This document shows, piece by piece, positions 50,397-56,785 of a DNA stretch of 64,000 nucleotides. Numbering within the stretch: the stretch's first letter is position 1; every line of letters starts with the position of its first letter. Where the stretch lies: NCBI GenBank assembly GCA_963841425.1, contig CAWJCL010000005.1, positions 186,001 to 250,000 on the forward strand, given 5' to 3'. The notes beneath the pieces were generated by a model, which saw only the letters and a program-made list of their open reading frames with translations, had not been told where the DNA came from and did no database searches. The translations under genes were made by a program, and so were the position numbers. This DNA comes from DATEOR01 sp963841425. GTDB lineage: Bacteria; Actinomycetota; Thermoleophilia; Gaiellales; Gaiellaceae.

Positions 50397-51196
50397 GAGG
50401 GCGGTTGTTGCGCCGGAAGCGAAATCTGACGATCAGTGAAGCAGCGGAGTTGACGGGTCTCACCCGCAAGGCGATGGCGCGGCGCGTGGAGCGAGGTTCA
50501 GTGCGCTCGGTTCTACGCGCTGGGAGACGACTCATTCCCCGTAGTGAGCTGGTTCGGGTCGGCCTGCTCCCCCTCGAGGGGGAAAGCGGGGTTGGTTTCC
50601 TGATGGACCCAGGGGCGCCCCAACATAGCCCCGTTGCTCATGAGATCAGTGATGAGCAATCGGTCGTCGCGGTACTTGTCCGAGAGCTTGTCGACGTACT
50701 GCAGCGCCAAGCCGGGGAGCTTGCCCAGTACAAGGCTTTGACCGCTGAAGCCGAGAGCCTCCGGCTGGAGCGGGAAGTCGCTGAGCTTCGCGTCCGCCTC
50801 AGCGTCCTCGAAGGCGGGGAAGGGCGGCGGGCTCTCGAGCCCGGCCGGTCCGATGAGGCAATGCTGACAACGCAGATGCCGCTCGAAGAGACTGACCCTC
50901 GGCGCCGGCCTTCGGGCGATCGCCTTTGGCTTCCACCTTCGGCGACCTCGGCGCGGGCGGTCTCTACCGGCGAGGCAGTTGCGACCGGCTGGGGAACACG
51001 GGCAAGCTCGGCCGGCGAACAGTCACGTCGCCCACGTCTCATACCGTTCATCTTCGAGATCCTCTTTATCGGTCTCGTCGCGTTCCTCGCCTGGCTTGCG
51101 GATCTCGATCCCGTGTTGGGCGCTATTGCCGTGGGGGTTGCCTGGCTGGTCGCTGCGACGTTCGAGCTCGTCCGTTGGATCGGTAGATACGGCTAA
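50393..51196 (+). CDS. HTH DNA-binding protein with C-terminal membrane helices
   Basis: 267 residues from ATG 50393. Residues 8-50 form a MerR/excisionase-like helix-turn-helix (LTISEAAELTGLTRKAMARR). Residues about 85-140 are a coiled coil (VRELVDVLQRQAGELAQYK). A Pro/Arg linker follows, and the last 55 residues hold two membrane helices (FIFEILFIGLVAFLAWLADL and GAIAVGVAWLVAATFELV). A DNA-binding domain tied to the membrane suggests a membrane-bound transcription regulator. The partner is likely the coupled 37-residue peptide. Confidence 0.7.
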   Translation: MRGRLLRRKRNLTISEAAELTGLTRKAMARRVERGSVRSVLRAGRRLIPRSELVRVGLLPLEGESGVGFLMDPGAPQHSPVAHEISDEQSVVAVLVRELVDVLQRQAGELAQYKALTAEAESLRLEREVAELRVRLSVLEGGEGRRALEPGRSDEAMLTTQMPLEETDPRRRPSGDRLWLPPSATSARAVSTGEAVATGWGTRASSAGEQSRRPRLIPFIFEILFIGLVAFLAWLADLDPVLGAIAVGVAWLVAATFELVRWIGRYG

Positions 51197-51254
51197 CTTG
51201 AGCCGCGACAGGCACCGAGACATTAATTGGTTGGTGGGCGCTCGGCGCATGGGT

Positions 51255-51450
51255 GGTCAAGCCGCAAGGAGCAAGAAGTATGGTCCCGGTCATTTCGAGC
51301 CGCCATGTGGGGATATCGCGTACGACGGTGGCCGATCCCTCGTCGAGGAGCCCCTCGATGAGCTTCACGAACGCCTGGGGATCCTCAAAGCGCGTATCCG
51401 GATCCAGGCCAGCGACGATGAGGAACTCCCTGTCGCCTTGGCCGCGCCCG
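51255..51450 (-). pseudogene. Coding-like fragment, unknown family
   Basis: On the minus strand, from repeat copy 1 of family 2 downward, the frame reads REFLIVAGLDPDTRFEDP, then FVKLIEGLLDEGSATVV and PTWRLEMTGTILLAP. The composition is that of a folded protein, but there is no start codon with a ribosome-binding site, and the reading frame runs on into unrelated sequence. It is probably the core of a small lost gene. Confidence 0.4.
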
Positions 51451-51456
51451 CCAGCT

Positions 51457-51496
51457 AGCTCCTCCGCGCCGTCGTCGCTCGGCTGCTCGGGCGGAA
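51457..51496 (+). repeat. Repeat family 2, copy 1
   Basis: CTCCTCCGCGCCGTCGTCGC followed by TCGGCTGCTCGGGCGGAA. One of five copies between 51.4 and 54.9 kb, all in the same orientation. Confidence 0.65.
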
Positions 51497-51611
51497 ACCA
51501 TGGAATCAGTAACGGCGGGCGTGGCCTGAGCGTCTCTGTGAGACACTTGTCGCGTGGGCGCGGGAGGCGTGGAACTCCTCGAACGCGGGCAAAGCCGCAA
51601 GGGAGCCATCG

Positions 51612-51854
51612 GTGGGAGTAGGAGACAAGCTGAAGAACATCGGTACGTACGTCCGCCAGCAGTGGCGATCCACGGACCCGGACAGCTACGACCGCTACAG
51701 GCGGGGGCGTGAGCGCACGCGCATGCAGGCGGAGCACACACAAGAAGCGGCAGAGCGGCAGGGTGAGCAGGAGCGTGAGAACGCAGAGCGGGGGCGTGAG
51801 TACGTAGAGCGTTATGAGGCCGAACGTGCAGCCGCCGAGAAGGAAGAGGAATGA
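51612..51854 (+). CDS. 80-residue highly charged helical protein
   Basis: From GTG 51612. After a short start (KLKNIGTYVRQQW) the sequence is almost entirely Arg, Glu, Gln and Ala, and should form a long single helix or coiled coil. Its stop overlaps the next ATG (ATGA). The family is unknown; pairing with a small membrane protein suggests a membrane-associated scaffold. Confidence 0.5.
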   Translation: MGVGDKLKNIGTYVRQQWRSTDPDSYDRYRRGRERTRMQAEHTQEAAERQGEQERENAERGREYVERYEAERAAAEKEEE

Positions 51855-51973
51855 TGCTCCTAGCCGCCTCCACAGTCGCCGTCGTCGCTATCGCGGCGGC
51901 GATCATCGTGGTTGCCCTCGTGGTTTGGTACGTCCTACCGCGAGGCGGGCGGCGGAAGCCTCCGCCCGCTTAA
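51851..51973 (+). CDS. 40-residue single-pass membrane protein
   Basis: ATG 51851, coupled to the previous gene, with GAAGAGG just upstream. One long hydrophobic helix (STVAVVAIAAAIIVVALVVW) and a basic tail. It is too short for normal gene-finding but is supported by the overlap and topology. Repeat family 2 follows it after 28 bases. Confidence 0.5.
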   Translation: MMLLAASTVAVVAIAAAIIVVALVVWYVLPRGGRRKPPPA

Positions 51974-52001
51974 CGGCCCTCGCTGATAGGTCGTGGGCTT
52001 G

Positions 52002-52080
52002 AACCGCGCTCGACAACGGCCGCCGCTCGCATAAGAAGCCTCCCACGGGCCGTCGTCGCTCGGCTGCTCGGGCGGAAGCC
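52002..52080 (+). repeat. Repeat family 2, copy 2 (long form)
   Basis: It includes an extended left part (GCTCGACAACGGCCGCCGCTC) also seen in copy 5, and then the core CGTCGTCGCTCGGCTGCTCG and GGCGGAAGCC. The long form is about 79 bases. Confidence 0.6.
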
Positions 52081-52142
52081 CTAACTGCACGTCGAGATTC
52101 CCGGGCTAAGTGGCTCTTACCGGGATGCCGCCCGGGCCCGTA

Positions 52143-52894
52143 TCAATCGGCGGCGCGGCCACCATGCGACCGCGACCCAGCAAGCGTCACCACCGCGATA
52201 GCACCGGCAACAGCCGCCCACGGAACGCTGCGACCATCCGCTCTAAGCTCTCGCGCCGCCTCGGCATCTGCCGCCAGATCGGGCTCAAGCTCAACGAACG
52301 ACCCAGGGCTGAGCTGGACGATGTTCTCCTCGGGGTAGTACCGGAGAAGCGGTTCCTCTGTCCATGGGTTGGGCAGCGGCGAATCGATACGAATCGGAAC
52401 GGTCTCGTGGCTCAGCGGGCGGTCGAGCTGGTTCGCAGACGCGAAGAGCTGGAGGTAGGAGCCGGGGTCACCCGCGACGGTTCATCCACCGACCGTCACG
52501 GACTCGACGGGCGGGGTCGGGAAGGGAACCACATTCTGCCCCAGCCGCTTGGCGATCGGGGCAAGCTCCTGGTCGAAGCGCAGCCACATCGTCGATCCTG
52601 CGGGGTCGGGACCGCGCCAAGCCCTGAGTGGGGCTCGTAGTAGACGCGCCACGTCGTCTCGCGGTGGCCTTCGACCTCGAACACGATTCGATAGAACGGC
52701 CCGATGGCCGGCGGAGGCTGGCCGGCGCTCCTGTCATCCAAGGGCGACCTGTCGAAGCCGCCTATTGCCGCCGAAGCGCAGTCGGATTCCCCACAGACCT
52801 CGATCCCGGTCAGCGACTTCGCATGTGCGGAGCCCACGAACCAGAGAAACGCGACCAGGACGATGACGCTCAGTCTCATTACTCGTTTGTCCAC
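52143..52894 (-). pseudogene. Broken secreted/membrane protein gene (one frameshift, one nonsense codon)
   Basis: ATG 52894 gives a signal peptide (LSVIVLVAFLWFVGSAHA) and an outer domain (GIEVCGESDC, then TTWRVYYEPHSGLG). Near 52620 homology moves by one base to STMWLRFDQELAPIAKRLGQ and PFPTPPVESVTVGG. A TGA follows there, probably from CGA, and the same frame continues as DPGSYLQLFASANQLDRPLS and ends in a membrane helix (VPWAAVAGAIAVVTLAGS) and stop at 52143. Joined, it would be about 250 residues: signal, outer domain, C-terminal anchor. It is almost certainly inactive. Confidence 0.65.
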
Positions 52895-52950
52895 CCACCT
52901 CCACCGGCGAGGTTCCCGTTCAGTTCCTCTGAGCGAGTTTCGGGGGCCAG

Positions 52951-52988
52951 TTCGCGCCGTCGTCGCTCGGCTGCTCGGGCGGAAGGCC
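52951..52988 (+). repeat. Repeat family 2, copy 3
   Basis: TTCGCGCCGTCGTCGCTCGG then CTGCTCGGGCGGAAGG. It lies between the broken secreted-protein gene and the VOC gene. Confidence 0.6.
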
Positions 52989-53050
52989 TAAAGGACCGGC
53001 GAGAGCCTCCGCCCGCCTAGGAGATTCAGCTAAGGCGCGCGCTGCCCATC

Positions 53051-53479
53051 TCAGGCGAACGCACGGGCGGCTGCAGCCACGATCTCATCGTGAGGCACGT
53101 CTCGCAGATGTTGGCTGATGTTCCAGCGGTGCCCGAAGGGATCGACGAGCTGGCCATGCAAGTCGCCCCAGAAGGCCTCCTGCAACGGCTGGCGCACCGT
53201 CGCGCCCGCCGCCACCGCCTGGGTGAACACCGCCTCGGCATCGGGAACCTCGAGAGCCAGCACTACCGGCGTTCCACCGATCGACGGCGGTGAGAGGACA
53301 CCCACCTCCGGGAACTCGTCCGCCAAATGCAGCAGCCCGTCGCCGATGCGCAGCTGCACGGACATCAGCCGCGCGTCCGGCGTTGGGATCCGGCTCAGCT
53401 CCTCGGCGCCGAAGGCCTCGCGGTAGAAGGTAACGGCCCGCTCGGCGCCGAGAACGACGATGTGCGGTGTGATTGCCAC
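53051..53479 (-). CDS. VOC-superfamily (PhnB/glyoxalase-like) protein
   Basis: 142 residues from GTG 53479. Paired beta-alpha-beta-beta-beta modules: PHIVVLGAERAVTFYREAFG in the first, and VVLALEVPDAEAVFTQAV with DPFGHRWNISQHL in the second. Acidic and His residues for a metal site are only partly present, so it may bind rather than convert its ligand. It is a lone minus-strand gene next to the DHFR-like gene. Confidence 0.8.
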   Translation of the reverse strand: MAITPHIVVLGAERAVTFYREAFGAEELSRIPTPDARLMSVQLRIGDGLLHLADEFPEVGVLSPPSIGGTPVVLALEVPDAEAVFTQAVAAGATVRQPLQEAFWGDLHGQLVDPFGHRWNISQHLRDVPHDEIVAAAARAFA

Positions 53480-53584
53480 AGGGCGACAGTAGAGGCGCGG
53501 CCGTCGCCTCGCAAGCTCCTGCAGGCCCTCGTCGCGTGCGCTTGAACGGGAGCCTCGAGACCACTGCCTCGGACGCAAAGGGGG

Positions 53585-54178
53585 TCAGCCTCTCGAGCGA
53601 GCGAACGTCGCGAGGATCGCGCCGGTGCTCGTCACCTCGCTACCAACGAGCTGCATCGGTCTGAGCACCCCGTCATCAGGAAAAATCCGTTTTCCTCCGC
53701 CGACGAAAAGGGGGTCGATCATGAACCGGAATTCGTCGACGAGATCCTCCTCGACCAAGGTCTGCACCAGCCGCGAGCTGCCGATGACGTGGATGTCTCC
53801 GCCCTCTTCGGCCTTCAGCCGGCCAACGGCATCGGCAACGTCTCCCCGAAGCAGGGTTGAGTTCTGCCAGCCGAGCGGCTCCTTGAGCGTCGTCGAGGCG
53901 ACGTACTTGGGCTTAGTGTTGAGCGGTTCGGCGAGAATCTGCTCTTCTTCTGAAGCGTTCGGCCAGTAGCTGGCAAAGCCCTCGTATGTGCGCCTTCCCA
54001 GGAGAAAGCCGCTGGCCTCCGCCAGGTTCTCGACCACGCGTTGTTGAGAGAGGTCATCGAAGTAGGCAACGTGCCAGCCGCCGTGCTCGAAGCCCCCACT
54101 GGTGTCCTCGTCGGGTTGCCCAGGCGCCTGTACGACGCCGTCGAGCGTCATCCACTCATTCGCGATCAGCTTCCGCAT
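53585..54178 (-). CDS. DHFR/RibD-like reductase
   Basis: 197 residues from ATG 54178. The RibD C-terminal/dihydrofolate-reductase-like fold is shown by MRKLIANEWMTLDGVVQAPG, LGRRTYEGFASYWP, HVIGSSRLVQTL and LRPMQLVGSEV. It probably binds NADPH and reduces a pteridine- or pyrimidine-like compound. It lacks folate-specific residues of true DHFR. It is 105 bases upstream of the VOC gene on the same strand. Confidence 0.82.
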   Translation of the reverse strand: MRKLIANEWMTLDGVVQAPGQPDEDTSGGFEHGGWHVAYFDDLSQQRVVENLAEASGFLLGRRTYEGFASYWPNASEEEQILAEPLNTKPKYVASTTLKEPLGWQNSTLLRGDVADAVGRLKAEEGGDIHVIGSSRLVQTLVEEDLVDEFRFMIDPLFVGGGKRIFPDDGVLRPMQLVGSEVTSTGAILATFARSRG

Positions 54179-54256
54179 CCAGGTTTTCCTTCCCTCGCTT
54201 GCTCAGATAGGCGGTCCTACCCGCCGCTGCCATCGAAAACCCGCTCGCCCGCCAAG

Positions 54257-54296
54257 CCCCTCCGCGCCGTGGTCGCTCGGCTGGTTGAACGGAAGC
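54257..54296 (+). repeat. Repeat family 2, copy 4 (diverged, overlaps a gene start)
   Basis: TCCGCGCCGTGGTCGCTCGG then CTGGTTGAACGGAAGCC. A change from GTC to GTG here creates the GTG at 54269 that may start the next gene. Confidence 0.55.
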
Positions 54297-54793
54297 CGAG
54301 TCGCTTGGTCACCTGGGCGGTTGTCCTCGTCGGAGGACTTGCGCTCGTTGCAATCGCGGCCGCGATCGTGAACCACGACTTGGCCTCCAGAGCCCACGCG
54401 GTCGGCATCAACTCCACGACGGACCTTTCCTTGTGCGATGCAAAGCAGCTCGAACTTTCGATACGTGCGTCGGGGTTCGGAGCTCATGTCGCCGCGCTTC
54501 GCCTCTCCGGCACCGAGCCTTGCGATGTCGGGGAGCTGCATGTCACGGCGACGGTCGTCGGCCGGAATGGGCAACGTGTCCCGACCGAGGTCGCGCCGCC
54601 TCAGGAGTTCACCGGCCAGATCCGCCCGGGCGAGGAGCGCATCGCAACCTTTGACTACACGATGCGATGTCGGCAGAAAGGGCCTTTTTCGGCGATGGTG
54701 ATCTCAGCGGGCGAAGTCGGATCTGTCAGCGTGACCGCGCCAGTTGCCTTCCGGCGTGATCCCTTTAAGACGTCTCCCTGCAAAGCGCGCTGA
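54269..54793 (+). CDS. Membrane-anchored extracytoplasmic protein
   Basis: About 174 residues. GTG 54269 lies inside a family-2 repeat; a later TTG (about 54304) would also keep the membrane helix (LVTWAVVLVGGLALVAIAAA). The outer domain has paired Cys (SLCDAK, EPCDVG, MRCRQK) and beta-strand-like segments. The family is not recognised; it looks like a small surface protein with disulfides. Confidence 0.55.
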   Translation: MVARLVERKPSRLVTWAVVLVGGLALVAIAAAIVNHDLASRAHAVGINSTTDLSLCDAKQLELSIRASGFGAHVAALRLSGTEPCDVGELHVTATVVGRNGQRVPTEVAPPQEFTGQIRPGEERIATFDYTMRCRQKGPFSAMVISAGEVGSVSVTAPVAFRRDPFKTSPCKAR

Positions 54794-54800
54794 AGTCGTG

Positions 54801-54880
54801 CAACGCACTCGACAACGGCCGGCGCTCACGCGCGAAAACTCCTCCGCGCCGTCGTCGCTCGGCTGTCGGGGCGGAAGCCG
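54801..54880 (+). repeat. Repeat family 2, copy 5 (long form)
   Basis: It starts just after the previous gene's stop with GCACTCGACAACGGCCGGCG, then CTCCTCCGCGCCGTCGTCGC and TCGGCTGTCGGGGCGGAAGC. It matches copy 2 over its full length of about 80 bases. Confidence 0.6.
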
Positions 54881-54969
54881 ACGCCCTCCTCTCGGGTACG
54901 CCTCCCTCAGGGATATCACGGGCGACGGCAGGTCCCGACCCCGTGCGGACCTGCCGCCGCCTGAAAGCG

Positions 54970-55833
54970 CTATGAGACCGTGAGGATGTTCACGTCGCCG
55001 ACGGCGTTCGCGAGGATCCAGTCGATGACGTCCTGCTGGTCAACGCGGTAGGCGAAGCCGACGCCCGCACACTGTCCGTTGAGCACGAACGAGTTGACGC
55101 CGAGGATGACGTCTGTGTCGTCGTAGAGAATGGGCCCGCCGGAGTCCCCAAAGCACGACCCGCCGCGGCCAGCGCCCGGGTTTGTGGACAGCTGGATATT
55201 GAAGCCAGCCGTATTCGTGTTATGCGTGCTGACGATGAATCCCTCGGCCATCAGCCGCTCGCGGTACGAAAGAACAATAGGCTTCTCACCAGAGACGCCG
55301 TAACCGGAATACGTGATCTCGGTACCAACGGCCAGCTCGTCCACCGTCCCAGCCGCCGCAATGCTTGCGTATTCATCGAGAACGATGGGGTCGTCGAGGA
55401 TCAACATCCCGACGTCTCTGTTGTTCCCGTGCAAGTAGACGTTGCCGACGTAGCCGTACTCGATCAATGTGTGCGACTCGGCACACGGGTACGCGATCGA
55501 GTTCAGGCACTCGTATGGGTAGCCGGTGTTGGGATCTTCGGTGTCCGTAGATGCGTTGTAGAGACTCCCGCCCTCCTGCGACGCCCACACGATCGCCGAC
55601 ACCGCGCCGCCTTTGGCATCCGTGCAATGCCCGGCCGTGAGGACGGTGTACTCGTTGAGCAAAGAGCCAGAACAGCGCCACAGAAAGTCGCCATTCTGGT
55701 CGTAGAACGCAATCAGAACCACGTAGTCGTGCTCGAAGTCCTCCGTGAAGTTGCCGGTGACTGCGCCCGCTGGCGCCGCGGTAACCGCGACTGCGCAAGC
55801 GGCGACCGCCAACAACATCAAGATTTTCTTCAA
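54970..55833 (-). CDS. Secreted trypsin-like serine protease
   Basis: 287 residues from TTG 55833 with GGGGAGGGG six bases upstream. A signal peptide (ILMLLAVAACAVAVTAAPAGA) is followed by a chymotrypsin-fold domain with His in LTAGHCTD, Asp in NNRDVGMLILDD and Ser in GDSGGPIL, so the triad is complete. Several Cys could form disulfides. It should act outside the cell. Base composition is a little lower in GC than the neighbours. Confidence 0.88.
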   Translation of the reverse strand: MKKILMLLAVAACAVAVTAAPAGAVTGNFTEDFEHDYVVLIAFYDQNGDFLWRCSGSLLNEYTVLTAGHCTDAKGGAVSAIVWASQEGGSLYNASTDTEDPNTGYPYECLNSIAYPCAESHTLIEYGYVGNVYLHGNNRDVGMLILDDPIVLDEYASIAAAGTVDELAVGTEITYSGYGVSGEKPIVLSYRERLMAEGFIVSTHNTNTAGFNIQLSTNPGAGRGGSCFGDSGGPILYDDTDVILGVNSFVLNGQCAGVGFAYRVDQQDVIDWILANAVGDVNILTVS

Positions 55834-55892
55834 GGTCTGCCCCTCCCCGTCTTCGTTTGTGATCTCGGGAGCTTCTACAGCCCCGCGGAGTC

Positions 55893-56284
55893 ATGCCCTT
55901 CGGTGCGGCGCCCAAAACGCAAAACTGGGCCGCGTTGAGGGGCGGCTTCGGCGATCGCCGGGTCGGACACTGCTTACGAACCGCAACGCGTCTTGGCGAC
56001 CTGATCGTTCAAGCCGGGCTCTCTGACCGAGATGAGCCGTTGGTGGAGTTCACTCGGCATTTCCGCAATGCCGCGGCGCACGGGACCGCTGGGAATTTCA
56101 CCGCCGGGAGCCAAGACACCGAGCGGCCTGCAGGGATCTAATCTTGACTCGCGATCTGCAGGGGCGACGAGCAACCTGGGAGACAGTCACCGCGAGGCGT
56201 TACGTCGAGTTTCTCGACGACATCAGCAATCACTTCCTGCCGGGTTCCGTTCCGCCTCGGCCGGGCGTGGTCGATCAGCACTGA
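55893..56284 (+). pseudogene. Frameshifted remnant with an RNAAAHG (HEPN-like) motif
   Basis: Frame 1 contains RLGDLIVQAGLSDRDEPLVE and FTRHFRNAAAHG; near 56138 it shifts by one base to DLILTRDLQGRRATWETVTA and RRYVEFLDDISNHFLPGSV, ending at 56284. The R-N-x-x-x-H-G pattern recalls HEPN-type domains, though this is a weak match. No intact start was found. It is a decayed gene. Confidence 0.4.
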
Positions 56285-56785
56285 AGCGCCTGCCCTGGTT
56301 CCCCGCGGCGCAAATGCTGGCGGTCGGGTAGCACTCAGTGCCAGATCCCTTGGTTATCAACCCCGGTCGGCCTACCCCCACACCCCTAGCGCCGCCAGGG
56401 CGCGCCACAGTGCGCAAGCAGGCACTCCCCGCCGTCAGATGATTGATGAGCCGAAGCCGGCCAGAATCGCAGGCAATGGCTTATAGCGGCGCAGGGGCAG
56501 TACCAGTGCTAGCGGTTACAGATCCCGCTGGTCCGTTGATCTCGACTTCTTTCCCTAGCCATCCGGAAAGCGCCTGCCCGCAAATTCATCCGCGCTCGAT
56601 GAGCTCGACCCTGTAGCCGTCTGGGAAGAAGTCAATGTCGAGCTCAAAAGGAACGGTTGGGCGGACGCCTCACGCTGTGAGATTGGGTCCTTCCGGTGTC
56701 CTGATGAAACCCCGCGATTCGAGGATCGGCCCAGGAGCAACGCCCTTTGCGGCGATCCGGCAATCCGTATGCTGGTCCTTGCCCC
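56285..56785. other. 501-base gap with repeat locus H
   Basis: Apart from repeat H (56540-56621) I see no gene or strong hairpin. It should contain the promoter of the MMPL gene that starts at 56786, but I cannot point to a clear one. Confidence 0.35.
56540..56621 (-). repeat. 58-bp-family repeat, locus H (two units, first diverged)
   Basis: A perfect core at 56598-56621 and a diverged unit starting near 56540, 58 bases away, joined by a CGGAAAGCGCCTGCCCGC linker. On the minus strand it reads DIDFFPDGYRVELIERG-stop. Confidence 0.75.
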
